From NCBI GenBank assembly GCA_046346965.1, contig JAXMHB010000016.1, forward strand, positions 1 through 64,000: 64,000 nucleotides of DNA, in the 5' to 3' direction. The first letter of the stretch is position 1. The number at the start of each line of letters is the position of its first letter. Below, in pieces: positions 26,917-35,670 of this stretch. The translations under genes were made by a program, and so were the position numbers. The DNA is from JAXMHB01 sp046346965 (GTDB lineage Bacteria; Pseudomonadota; Gammaproteobacteria; Xanthomonadales; SZUA-5). Under the pieces are notes generated by a model that was given only the letters and a program-made list of their open reading frames with translations, was not told where the DNA came from and did no database searches.

Positions 26917-27100
26917 TATCTTTCTGACGAGACAGATGATTGCAAAAAAAAAACACCTGCTTCCAGCGACCGCGATGCGAAAGAAGCTATGCTGTCGGTC
27001 CTGATATTCTATGTCTGCTAGGCCATGTTTTGTCGTCATTGAAGTCCTTCATTCAGCGGTTCGCCTTAAATTAAGCTAGGAGAAGTCACTCAACCTTCAA

Positions 27101-28831
27101 TCACCCACAGCACCCACAAACCGACATCTTCCCAAACACGGTCGTGGTCCATTGCCCGTTCCATTCGTCTTCGGCGGCGCTGCAGACTTTGGGGCAGGTG
27201 GCTTCGGCGTCTTGTTGGTTGAACAGGGGGCCGGCGGGGAGGTCTTGGCAGCTTTGTTGGGTGGCGAGGCCGAGGAGGAAGCTGAAGTTGGCGCTGTAGT
27301 GGACGGGTTTGCCGTTGGCGTCGGTGCTGCTGTAAGCGAGTTGGGCGCCGGCGTGGCAGTTGACGCAGTTGCCGAATTGCGGGTCGGTCTGGATGTAGGT
27401 TTCCATCGTGCTGTTGCCGAGGAAGGCCGGGACCGAGCCGTTGTCGAGTTTGCCGGGGACGGGTTCGATGTTGGCGCCCCAGTTGGTGCCGATCAGGTAG
27501 TAGTTGGCGAAGACCGAGTTGATTGCGGCCAGTTGGGCGGTCCAGGCGGCGTTCAAGTCGGCGGTCAGGTCGTACACCTGCCAGCAGCGGCTGACCTGGG
27601 TGCCGCATTGGGCGTTGTTTGACGGCGTCAGGTAGGCGGCGGCATATGGTTGGGTGCGACTCCACACGTAGGCGCTTTCGCCGGGCTTTTTCGCTGGTGG
27701 CGTGTTGACCGGGAGCGCGCTGCAGGTCGGGTTGTAGTAGGCGTAGCTACCGGCGTCAGAGGGCGCGGGACAGTTGTTGTTGGCGATGGTCTGGTAGCAG
27801 GTGTTGTCGACGACGGCGTCGCAGGCTTGGCTGGAGGTCGGCGCGTTGTTCTTGTGCTCGAAGCTGGCCCAGATGAACTTGGGCTGCAGCGCGCCGGGCA
27901 GTTTGGTCTTGGGGTCGATGACCTCGCTGTTGGCTTGAATGATGTGCAGGCCCACGAGTCCGAGCGTCACCTCGGCGCACAGCGGCTGACCGTCGCTGAC
28001 GTAGGCGCCTTGGACGTCGATCAGGCCCTGGGTGTGGAAGTAGCTGGCTTTGTCCGCCTCGCCGATGATCTTCCACGAGGCCTTGATCTCGATGGCGCCG
28101 ACGACGCCGTTGGTGGGCACCTGCTGGCCCGGCTGGAACAGCACCGAGTTGCCGGCTTCGATGAACTTCTGTTGGCCCTCGTAGGTATTGAGACCCTGGG
28201 ATTCGATGTACTGCTGTTCGACCGAGTTCATGCGGCGCTCGAACAGCGTCCAGTTGCCGTTGGCGTCGATCAGGGGCTGACCGGTGGCCTGCAGGAATTC
28301 CTGGTCCCGCGGATTGGTGCCGGCTTTGGCGATGATGTTGAAGCGCGGCAGATTGTTCGGGTTCGGGCAGTTGCCCACGGGACCGTCGAACACGGCTTCC
28401 GGCGTGGCGTAGCCCTGCCACACCACCGGGCCCGCGCCATTCAAACCACTGGCGGGATCGGTGGGATTGCTGGCCTGCCAGTTCAAGGCCACGAACATCT
28501 GCCAGGCCATATTGTCGAAGGGGCTCTGGGCGTCATTGCTGGCGCTGGTGACATCGTTGGACAGGCCCTGATAGCCGTCGCCCGACAACAGGTCCGGGTC
28601 GGCGCCGATGAAGGAGGGCACCACCGGGCACAGCGTGCTGACGCTGGGATCGGCGCAGTACACGGGCGTCGGCGTGTAATTGTTTGGCGCCGTCGTCTCT
28701 GGCGCGGGAGCGGGGGCGGCGGCGCTGGTTGGCGCTGGCGGTGAATCGCTGGAACCACAGGCTGACAAAACGGCCGTCAGCAGAGCGATACCCATAGCGC
28801 CCGTCCGGCGCGTGCGTTCCGGATTACCCAT
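27101..28831 (-). CDS. Haem c-type lipoprotein with C-terminal MVL-like lectin motif
   Basis: 576 residues. The start ATG at 28831 (GGACAGG upstream) gives a lipoprotein signal with lipobox LSACG. A Pro/Ala linker is followed by a large domain of unnamed family. One haem-binding CVNCH lies at about residue 489, with further Cys pairs that may form disulphides. The last 45 residues (AGPLFNQQDAEATCPKVC then WNGQWTTTVFGKMSVCGC) match the repeat of the mannan-binding lectin MVL of Microcystis (AGPLW...GPKI...GQWTT...MSV), with two Cys pairs added. This suggests an outer-membrane or surface haem protein that also binds high-mannose glycans. The parts are recognised by motif; the combined role is inference. 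Transcribed away from its neighbours. Confidence 0.8.
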   Translation of the reverse strand: MGNPERTRRTGAMGIALLTAVLSACGSSDSPPAPTSAAAPAPAPETTAPNNYTPTPVYCADPSVSTLCPVVPSFIGADPDLLSGDGYQGLSNDVTSASNDAQSPFDNMAWQMFVALNWQASNPTDPASGLNGAGPVVWQGYATPEAVFDGPVGNCPNPNNLPRFNIIAKAGTNPRDQEFLQATGQPLIDANGNWTLFERRMNSVEQQYIESQGLNTYEGQQKFIEAGNSVLFQPGQQVPTNGVVGAIEIKASWKIIGEADKASYFHTQGLIDVQGAYVSDGQPLCAEVTLGLVGLHIIQANSEVIDPKTKLPGALQPKFIWASFEHKNNAPTSSQACDAVVDNTCYQTIANNNCPAPSDAGSYAYYNPTCSALPVNTPPAKKPGESAYVWSRTQPYAAAYLTPSNNAQCGTQVSRCWQVYDLTADLNAAWTAQLAAINSVFANYYLIGTNWGANIEPVPGKLDNGSVPAFLGNSTMETYIQTDPQFGNCVNCHAGAQLAYSSTDANGKPVHYSANFSFLLGLATQQSCQDLPAGPLFNQQDAEATCPKVCSAAEDEWNGQWTTTVFGKMSVCGCCG

Positions 28832-29276
28832 GACCTGTCCCCTGTGCGCGCACCCCAATGTACGCGCGACCATATTGCTACGGTCGCTGCCATTCTGCGG
28901 CTTTGGGTTACGCTAGTTTGCAGTCAGGTGCTGAAGTGGCGGTGCGCTCGTGATTTCAAGCACTTATCGATTCTGCGCCGACCAACGGTAATCACTCCTG
29001 TACGCTGGGCGACGAATGTCTCAGGTGTTTTTGATTGAATTACGGAATGTTACGCATGGTTTTGCGGGGCTTTGCGATGGGTGCGTCGTGGGAAAGGGGG
29101 AGGCGGCGGCGGACCAGGATCCACGAATCACCGAGTGAGTGCGGAGCAGCAGAAGCGGGGCAAGGGTCGGGGGACCGGCACTGTGGCGCGTGCGTGGCGC
29201 TATCGCCGCTTTTCAGAACGAGTAGCCGTGACTTTCGTCCGATGGCAGCCACGAGGCCGCGCCGCATCCTGTGTCG
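28832..29276. other. Intergenic stretch without a supported gene
   Basis: 445 bases between two divergently oriented genes. The first 200 bases are less GC-rich and should hold the lipoprotein promoter on the minus strand. The rest contains a member of the AAGCGGGGC repeat family (29152-29210). Open frames here have no coding character. Confidence 0.6.
29152..29210 (+). repeat. AAGCGGGGC...CGGGGGAC.GGC intergenic repeat
   Basis: Shares AGAAGCGGGGC-AGGG-TCGGGGGACNGGCACTG and a trailing TGCGTGGC with 52081-52140, and in inverted orientation with 52270-52330. A dispersed intergenic element of unknown role. Confidence 0.6.
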
Positions 29277-29471
29277 ATGGCGACCTTTTTGCTCTGGCTG
29301 TTGCTGCTGGTGGTGTGCTGGCCGATCGCGTTGCTGGCGCTGATCGTGTATCCGCTGGTCTGGCTGTTGCTGCTGCCCTTCCGCTTGCTCGGCATCGCGG
29401 TGGACGGCGTGTTCAGCTTCTTGCACGCGCTGCTGATGCTGCCAGCACGGGTGTTGCGCGGACCGCGCTAG
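29277..29471 (+). CDS. Small two-span membrane protein
   Basis: 64 residues, nearly all hydrophobic: two membrane helices (about 2-30 and 32-55) joined at a Pro-containing turn and a basic end LPARVLRGPR. The ATG at 29277 is preferred to the GTG six bases earlier. Short proteins of this pattern are frequent in Xanthomonadales but have no assigned role. No neighbour suggests one. Confidence 0.6.
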   Translation: MATFLLWLLLLVVCWPIALLALIVYPLVWLLLLPFRLLGIAVDGVFSFLHALLMLPARVLRGPR

Positions 29472-29483
29472 CAAGCGCCCTGG

Positions 29484-29965
29484 CTTCGCGCTTAGGCCCT
29501 CAAGAGCCGCGGCCGCCGGCGCGATGGGCCGCTTCGCGCTGTTCGAACCCGACGCGCGCACGGAGCCGCGCTACGCCGGGATTGCGGCGCTTTGGTAGGC
29601 CGGGTCCTTCGCGTCCGCGTGGCCAGGCTGCGCGAACCCCTTGCACACGCGAGGCGCCCGGCGCACTTTGCTTCGCGCTTAGGCCCTCAACAGCCGCGGC
29701 CGCCGGCGCGATGAGGCGCTTCGCGCTGTTCGAACCCGACGCGCGCACGGAGCCGCGCTACTCAGGATTGCGGGGATTGGGTAGGCCGGGTCCTTTGCGT
29801 CCGCGTGGCCAAGCTGGGCGAACCCGCCGCACACGCGAGGCGCCCGGCGCACTTTGCTTCACGCTTGGGCCCTCAAGAGCCGCGGCCGCCGGCGCGATGG
29901 GGCGCTTCGCGCTGTTCGAACCCGACGCGCGCACGGAGCCGCGCTACTCGGGGATTGCGGGGATT
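29484..29965. repeat. 187-bp tandem repeats, about 2.6 copies
   Basis: Copies start at 29484, 29671 and 29857 (spacing 187 and 186) and are nearly identical. Each contains GAGCCGCGGCCGCCGGCGCG, GCGCTGTTCGAACCCGACG and a REP-like core TAGGCCGGGTCC...GAGGCGCCCGGCG also seen at 6795-6860. The third copy stops two bases before the thioesterase stop codon. No gene is supported here; open frames repeat with the unit. Confidence 0.85.
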
Positions 29966-29967
29966 TC

Positions 29968-30408
29968 TCAGCCCGCCGACTCCGCCTCGATCAGCTTGGA
30001 AATGCCGCTGACAAAGGCGACCCGGCGCTGCTGGTCGAAGATCTCGCCGGCGGTGAAGATCAGCGTGCGCGTGCGCCGCAACACGTGGGCTTCGCCGTAG
30101 AGCCAGCGGTTCGGAAATGCGGCGGCGAGGAACTGCGTATGCAAGTCGATGGTGGCAAAGCGCGCGGCATGACCGATCTCGTCGCCGATGGCGCGATACA
30201 GCACGTACTCGGCAAAGCTGGCGATCAGCCCGCCATGGACCACGCCTTCCGGATTCAGGTGGCGCTGATCGAGCAACACCGCGCGCCGCATGCCGTGCGC
30301 CAGTTCGATCTCGTAAAACGGACCGATGTGCGTGGCAAAGCCGCGCTGCTGTGGCGCCAGCTTGAGGCGCGGCAAGGTGTCTCGCGGTGACTCTTCGGCT
30401 TCGGACAT
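29968..30408 (-). CDS. PaaI-type hotdog thioesterase
   Basis: 146 residues, the usual size. The hotdog signature is HLNPEGVVHGGLIASFAEY (about residues 50-68), with the HGG turn and following helix that form the acyl-CoA site, then TIDLHTQFLAAA on the central strand. Expected to hydrolyse acyl-CoA thioesters in the cytoplasm; substrate unknown. The ATG at 30408 is chosen over a long upstream extension with no coding character. Its 3' end abuts the 187-bp repeats. Confidence 0.85.
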   Translation of the reverse strand: MSEAEESPRDTLPRLKLAPQQRGFATHIGPFYEIELAHGMRRAVLLDQRHLNPEGVVHGGLIASFAEYVLYRAIGDEIGHAARFATIDLHTQFLAAAFPNRWLYGEAHVLRRTRTLIFTAGEIFDQQRRVAFVSGISKLIEAESAG

Positions 30409-30504
30409 GCGCAAGCTCGCAAAGGCGGGCCTCAGTCTAGCCCGAAGACGCGCTGCGCCGTGGCTATCCCGGGGGCGGGATACGAGGGCCTTGTGCCGAA
30501 AGGG

Positions 30505-30524
30505 GTCATTCCCGCGGGAATGAC
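30505..30524. repeat. Perfect 20-bp palindrome GTCATTCCCG/CGGGAATGAC
   Basis: Two inverted half-units of the dispersed repeat at 17198-17295 placed back to back. It lies just beyond the 3' end of the nfeD-type gene and could fold into a terminator-like stem. Confidence 0.65.
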
Positions 30525-30557
30525 GGTGCGGCGGAGCGCCGCACCGGGATGGCTGTT

Positions 30558-31007
30558 TCAGGCGGCTTCGACTTCCAGGATCTGCTCGCGGACGGCGATG
30601 ACGCGGACGCGCGCGCCGACGCCGAGTTCCGGGCCGGTCACGGTCCACAGGGCGTCGCCGACCTTGATTTTGCCGCGGCCGTTTTCGATCGCCTGATCGA
30701 GGGCGAAGATGCGGCCGATCAGTTGTTCGGAGCGCTTGTTGAGCAGCGGCTGCTCGGTCTCCCGCGCCGGGTGGCGCTTGCGCCAGGCGCGGAAGCCCAC
30801 CAGTGCGCCGATCGAGAGGATCGAGAAGCTCAGGATCTGCACTTCCCATGGCAAGGCCGGGATCAGCCACACCGCCAGCGCCAGGATCAGCGCCGCGATG
30901 CCGAACCAGATCAGGAAGGCGCCGGGGGCGAAGGCCTCCAGCAGCAGCAGCACGACGCCGGCGATCGCCCACTCCATCGGTGTGATCGTCTGCCACCAGG
31001 GACTCAT
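30558..31007 (-). CDS. NfeD-family membrane protein
   Basis: 149 residues: three membrane helices (about 12-30, 33-50, 55-72) and a C-terminal OB-fold domain (GRGKIKVGDALWTV, VGARVRVIAV), the short NfeD form. NfeD proteins partner stomatin-like SPFH proteins. Here the start overlaps the stop of the SPFH gene as ATGA, so the pair is co-translated. Likely role in membrane quality control or microdomain organisation. Confidence 0.9.
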   Translation of the reverse strand: MSPWWQTITPMEWAIAGVVLLLLEAFAPGAFLIWFGIAALILALAVWLIPALPWEVQILSFSILSIGALVGFRAWRKRHPARETEQPLLNKRSEQLIGRIFALDQAIENGRGKIKVGDALWTVTGPELGVGARVRVIAVREQILEVEAA

Positions 31008-31927
31008 GACGTCTGCGCTCCCTTGGCGGCGACGGCTTTGGCGATCTCGGTGATGCCGGCGATCGAGCCGATCACGCTGGCGGCTTCCACTGGCAGGATC
31101 AGCGTCTTCTGGTTCGGGCTGGTCGCCAGCGCCTGCAAGGCCTTGATGTACTTGTCAGCGACGAAGTAGTTGATCGCCTGCACATCGCCCTTGGCGATCG
31201 CCTGGCTGACCATCATGGTCGCCTTGGCTTCGGCTTCGGCCAGACGTTCGCGCGCCTCGGCGTCGCGGAAGGCGGCTTCGCGGCGGCCTTCGGCTTCCAG
31301 CACCGCGGCCTGCTTCTCGCCCTCGGCGCGCAGGATCTCGCTGGCGCGACTGCCTTCGGCTTCCAGAATGGCGGCGCGCTTCTCGCGCTCGGCCTTCATC
31401 TGGCGCGCCATCGCGTCGACCAGATCACGCGGCGGCTGGATGTCCTTGAGCTCGATGCGATTGACCTTGACGCCCCATGGGTGGGTGGCCTCGTCGACCA
31501 CGCGCAGCAGACGTGCGTTGATCTCATCGCGCTTGGACAGGCTCTCGTCCAGATCCATCGAGCCGATCGCGGTGCGGATATTGGTCATCACCAGCGCCGT
31601 GGTGGCCTGATCGAGATTGGACACCTCGTAGGCGGATTTGGCGGCGTCTAGCACCTGATAGAACACCACGCCATCGACCTTCACCACCGCATTGTCTTTG
31701 GTGATGACCTCCTGCGAGGGCACGTCGAGCACCTGTTCCATCATGTTGACCTTGCGACCGACATTGTCGATCAGCGGCATCAGCAGGCCGATGCCGGGCT
31801 CCATGGTGTGGGTGTATTTGCCGAAACGCTCCACCGTCCAGTTGAATCCCTGCGGCACGAAGCGGATCGAGCGAATGACGACGACAATCGCGAAACCAAG
31901 CACTACCAGGAAGAAGATGTTTTCCAT
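31004..31927 (-). CDS. SPFH/stomatin-family protein (QmcA-like)
   Basis: 307 residues: an N-terminal membrane helix (about 2-20), SPFH domain (VPQGFNWTVERFGKY, MEQVLDVPSQEVITKDN, THPWGVKVNRIELKDI), a long charged coiled coil (about 185-250, AEREKRAAILEAEG) and a hydrophobic C-terminus. It forms membrane-bound oligomeric cages in relatives. The ATG at 31927 is preceded by TGGAGGCGAACG, a strong ribosome site. Operon with the NfeD gene. A divergent gene starts about 130 bases away. Confidence 0.92.
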   Translation of the reverse strand: MENIFFLVVLGFAIVVVIRSIRFVPQGFNWTVERFGKYTHTMEPGIGLLMPLIDNVGRKVNMMEQVLDVPSQEVITKDNAVVKVDGVVFYQVLDAAKSAYEVSNLDQATTALVMTNIRTAIGSMDLDESLSKRDEINARLLRVVDEATHPWGVKVNRIELKDIQPPRDLVDAMARQMKAEREKRAAILEAEGSRASEILRAEGEKQAAVLEAEGRREAAFRDAEARERLAEAEAKATMMVSQAIAKGDVQAINYFVADKYIKALQALATSPNQKTLILPVEAASVIGSIAGITEIAKAVAAKGAQTS

Positions 31928-32059
31928 CGTTCGCCTCCAGGACGAGCAGGCCGGGCACGGCGCCAGCCAGTGGGCGCAGTCTAGCCCGGAAGAATCCCCG
32001 CCATGCCTATGCACGAAGTACGGCCTTGGCCGGCGGCGGCGATGTGCCGCGGGGGCGCG

Positions 32060-32704
32060 ATGAAGGCGCTTGGCGGTGCACTGGCGACGCTGGCAGCGCA
32101 TGCGGGACGGCTGCTCTGGCTGCTGCTGTCGAGGCTGGCGCTGTGCGTGTTGCTCGGCGCGACCATCAATGCCGCACTGTTGTACGAGCGAGTCGGCGCC
32201 GGCTGGACGGCCTGGCAGGCCGGGCACTGGGGCGGGCTGGCCGGCTCGGTGCTGGCGCTGCCGCTGGTGCTGGCCTCGATGCTCGCCTACGCCGTGCTGG
32301 GCTATCGCCAGGGCCTGAGTGCGGCGCTGGATCAGGCCTTCCGCACGCTCAGCGGACCCTTGCTCGATCTGATTGCCGAACGCGCCAGTGCACTCTTGCA
32401 GCGCGCCGAGGGCGCCGAACGCCTGGCCGAACTGCCGGCGCGGCTGCGCGATCTGGACGAGCGCTTGCAGGGACAGCGCTGGATCGTGCGCAAGATCGCC
32501 GGCCTGTTGCTGGCCCGATTGCCCTACGCCGATCTGTTGAACCGACCCGAGGTCAGCGAGCGCCTGCAGGCGGCGCGCGAGGGTGACACGCTGACCACGC
32601 TGATCCGGCGCGAGCTCGATCGCATCGAGTTGCCGGGCCTGGGCTGGTGGCCGATCGCCGCCCTGGTGACACTGCATCTGGGTCTGATCGCGCTGCTGTG
32701 GTGA
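32060..32704 (+). CDS. Membrane protein of unknown function
   Basis: 214 residues from the ATG at 32060 (GCGGGGGCGCG upstream); an earlier in-frame start at 32003 is possible. Membrane helices at about 20-42, 58-80 and at the very C-terminus (195-213), with a helical, amphipathic cytoplasmic segment between (ERASALLQRAEGAERLAELPARLRDL pattern). No family recognised. It lies divergent to the SPFH/NfeD operon and 63 bases before glycerol kinase on the same strand. Confidence 0.65.
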   Translation: MKALGGALATLAAHAGRLLWLLLSRLALCVLLGATINAALLYERVGAGWTAWQAGHWGGLAGSVLALPLVLASMLAYAVLGYRQGLSAALDQAFRTLSGPLLDLIAERASALLQRAEGAERLAELPARLRDLDERLQGQRWIVRKIAGLLLARLPYADLLNRPEVSERLQAAREGDTLTTLIRRELDRIELPGLGWWPIAALVTLHLGLIALLW

Positions 32705-32767
32705 GTAGCGGCGGACGGGCGCGGCGCGCGGCGCCCTACAATGCCGCCCTCAGGACGGGAGCCGGGC

Positions 32768-34249
32768 ATGGCTGACTATCTGCTGGCGCTGGATCAGGGC
32801 ACCTCGAGTTCGCGCGCGCTGCTGTTTGATCGCCACGGACAGTTGGTCGCCGGCCATGCGATTCCTTTCGACTGCGACTACCCGCAGCCCGGCTGGGTGG
32901 AGGTGGATGCGCGAACGCTGTGGCGCACCCAGCTCGAAGCGCTGCACGCCGTGCTGGCGCGCGCCGGCGTGGCGCCGCAGGCAGTGCGCGCGATCGGCAT
33001 CAGCAATCAGCGCGAAACCGTACTCGCCTGGGACCGCGACAGCGGTGAGCCGCTGGCGCCGGCGATCGTCTGGCAATGCCGGCGCACCGCCGCAGACTGC
33101 ACGCGGCTGCGCGCCAGCGGCGTCGAGCCGATGCTGCGCGAGCGCACCGGGCTGCTGCTCGATCCCTATTTCTCGGCCACCAAGATGGCCTGGCTGCTGC
33201 GCGAGCACCCGCACATCCGCGCCCTCGCCGAGCGCGGCAGGCTGTGCTTCGGCACCGTCGACAGCTGGCTGGTCTGGCAACTCACGGGCGGGCGCGCGCA
33301 CCTGAGCGACGTCAGCAATGCCTCGCGCACGCTGCTGCTGGATCTGGCGCGCGCCGAGTACGACGAGGAACTGCTGGCGCTGTTTGGCATTCCGCGTCAC
33401 AGCCTGCCGACGCTGGTGGCCTCGGCCGGCGTGCTGGCGCACTGCGATCCTGCCGTCGTCGGCGCCGCGATCCCGATCTGCGGCATCGCCGGCGATCAGC
33501 AGGCCGCGCTGTTCGGGCAAGCCTGCGTGCAGCCGGGGATGGCCAAGAACACCTACGGCACCGGCTGCTTTCTGCTGCAGCACACCGGCACACGCCCGGT
33601 GCACTCGCGCCACGGACTGCTCAGCACCATCGCCTGGCGCCTCGGCGGGCAGACGCATTACGCGCTGGAGGGCTCGGTGTTCATGGCCGGCGCGCTGATC
33701 CAGTGGCTGCGCGATCAGCTGGGTTTGATCGCCGACGCCAGCGAGACCGCGGCGCTGGCGGCCAGCGTACCCGACAGCGCCGGCGTGCACGTGGTGCCGG
33801 CCTTCGTCGGCCTGGGCGCGCCCTACTGGGACAGCGAGGCGCGCGGGATGATCGCCGGGCTGACCCGCGGCGCCGGACGTGCACACATCGTGCGCGCCGC
33901 GCTGGAGGCGGTGGCGTTGCAGAACGCCGATCTGCTGCACGCGATGCAGGCCGATATCGGCGCGCCGCTGGCGGAGTTGCGCGTCGATGGCGGCATGTGT
34001 GCCAACGATTTTCTGATGCAGTATCAGGCCGATGTGCTCGGCGTCCCGGTGCAGCGTCCGCGACTGCGCGAGAGCACCGCCTTCGGCGCCGCGCTGCTGG
34101 CAGGCCTGGGCAGCGGCCTGTGGGACGATCTCAGCGCGCTGCAGTCACTGTGGCAGCCCGAGCGCCGCTTTGAGCCGACCTGGTCCGCGGCGGAGCGCAG
34201 CACGCGGCTGGCCGACTGGCAGCGCGCAGTCGCCCGCGCCCGCGGCTGA
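32768..34249 (+). CDS. glpK: Glycerol kinase
   Basis: 493 residues, normal length for GlpK, which phosphorylates glycerol to glycerol-3-phosphate with ATP. N-terminal LALDQGTSSSRALLFD phosphate loop, SNQRETVLAWDRDSG, glycerol-binding DPYFSATKMAWLL, GIAGDQQAALFGQ, KNTYGTGCFLL and VPAFVGLGAPYWDSEARG are all present. The ATG at 32768 is used. No glpF or glpD gene is adjacent, which is somewhat unusual; the neighbours are unrelated. Confidence 0.95.
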   Translation: MADYLLALDQGTSSSRALLFDRHGQLVAGHAIPFDCDYPQPGWVEVDARTLWRTQLEALHAVLARAGVAPQAVRAIGISNQRETVLAWDRDSGEPLAPAIVWQCRRTAADCTRLRASGVEPMLRERTGLLLDPYFSATKMAWLLREHPHIRALAERGRLCFGTVDSWLVWQLTGGRAHLSDVSNASRTLLLDLARAEYDEELLALFGIPRHSLPTLVASAGVLAHCDPAVVGAAIPICGIAGDQQAALFGQACVQPGMAKNTYGTGCFLLQHTGTRPVHSRHGLLSTIAWRLGGQTHYALEGSVFMAGALIQWLRDQLGLIADASETAALAASVPDSAGVHVVPAFVGLGAPYWDSEARGMIAGLTRGAGRAHIVRAALEAVALQNADLLHAMQADIGAPLAELRVDGGMCANDFLMQYQADVLGVPVQRPRLRESTAFGAALLAGLGSGLWDDLSALQSLWQPERRFEPTWSAAERSTRLADWQRAVARARG

Positions 34250-34353
34250 GCCTCGACGCCCGCCACCGGGTACGACGATTGCCTTGCTGCCGTCGCAATC
34301 CGGTCGCATGGCGTGCCGCTATGATTGTCGGTCTACCCGAGACGGAGAAGCAC

Positions 34354-35655
34354 ATGAGCGTAGGAGCCCCGGTGGTGCCGGCAGAAGGCGCCAAGATCAC
34401 GATCGACGCGAACGGCAAGCTGACCGTGCCGAACAACCCGATCATCCCGTTCATCGAAGGCGACGGCACCGGCCCGGACATCTGGCGCGCCAGCGTGCGC
34501 GTGTTCGATGCCGCGGTGGCCAAGTGCTATGGCGGCGAGCGCAAGATCCACTGGATGGAGGTCTACGCCGGGCAAAAGTCGAACGACGAGTTCGGCACCT
34601 GGCTGCCGGACGCCACCGTGCAGGCCTGCCGCGACTACCTGGTATCGATCAAGGGGCCGCTGACCACACCGATCGGCGGCGGTATCCGCTCGCTCAACGT
34701 GGCACTGCGTCAGATGCTCGATCTGTACGTCTGCCTGCGCCCGGTGCGCTGGTTCAAGGGCGTGCCGAGTCCGGTCAAGAATCCGGGCAAGGTCGACATG
34801 GTGATCTTCCGCGAGAACTGCGAGGACATCTACGCCGGTATCGAGTTCGAATCCGGCACCGAAGCCAACAAGAAGATCCTGGCGCTGCTGAAGGAGCACT
34901 TCCCGAAGGAGTACGGCAAGATCCGCTTCCCGGAGAGCTCCGGCATCGGCATCAAGCCGGTGTCCAAGGACGGCTCCGAGCGCCTGATCCGCAGCGCCAT
35001 CGAGTACGCGATCGCCAACGGCCGCAAGTCGGTGACCTTCGTGCACAAGGGCAACATCATGAAGTTCACTGAAGGCGCCTTCCGCAACTGGGGTTACGCC
35101 CTGGCGGAGCGTGAGTTCGGCGAGCAGGTCTATACCTGGGATCAGTGGGAGCGCACCAAGGCCAAGCAGGGCGAAGCCGCTGCGAACGCCGAGCAGAAGG
35201 CGGCGCTGGCCGCTGGCCGCATCCTGATCAAGGACGCCATTGCCGACATCACGCTGCAGCAGGTGCTGACGCGTCCCGAGGAATTCGACGTGATCGCCAC
35301 GCTGAACCTCAACGGTGACTACCTGTCGGACGCGCTGGCGGCACAGGTCGGCGGCATCGGCATCGCGCCGGGCGGCAACATCAACTACGTCACCGGCCAC
35401 GCCGTGTTCGAGGCCACCCACGGCACCGCGCCGAAATACGCCAACCTGGACAAGGTCAATCCGGGCTCGGTGATTCTGTCCGGTGAAATGATGCTGCGCT
35501 ACATGGGCTGGACCGAAGCCGCCGACGCGCTGATCCGCGCGATGGACGTGGCGATCGGCAACAAGGAAGTGACCTATGACTTCGCCCGCCTGATGGAAGG
35601 CGCCACCGAAGTGAAGTGCTCGGAGTTCGCGGATCGTCTGATCGCGGCGCTGTAA
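34354..35655 (+). CDS. icd: NADP-dependent isocitrate dehydrogenase
   Basis: 433 residues of the E. coli-type homodimeric enzyme that oxidises isocitrate to 2-oxoglutarate in the TCA cycle. GGGIRSLNVALRQ contains the substrate-binding Ser that is the phosphorylation site in E. coli; FRENCEDIYAGIE, FVHKGNIMKFTEGAF, NLNGDYLSDALAAQVGG and HGTAPKYANLDKVNPGS complete the active and cofactor sites. A 24-residue insertion-like helix (KAKQGEAAANAEQKAA) matches the family's small domain. ATG 34354 with GACGGAGAAG upstream. The next gene starts 15 bases after the stop but is functionally unrelated. Confidence 0.95.
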   Translation: MSVGAPVVPAEGAKITIDANGKLTVPNNPIIPFIEGDGTGPDIWRASVRVFDAAVAKCYGGERKIHWMEVYAGQKSNDEFGTWLPDATVQACRDYLVSIKGPLTTPIGGGIRSLNVALRQMLDLYVCLRPVRWFKGVPSPVKNPGKVDMVIFRENCEDIYAGIEFESGTEANKKILALLKEHFPKEYGKIRFPESSGIGIKPVSKDGSERLIRSAIEYAIANGRKSVTFVHKGNIMKFTEGAFRNWGYALAEREFGEQVYTWDQWERTKAKQGEAAANAEQKAALAAGRILIKDAIADITLQQVLTRPEEFDVIATLNLNGDYLSDALAAQVGGIGIAPGGNINYVTGHAVFEATHGTAPKYANLDKVNPGSVILSGEMMLRYMGWTEAADALIRAMDVAIGNKEVTYDFARLMEGATEVKCSEFADRLIAAL

Positions 35656-35670
35656 GCGGAACAGCCGGCC

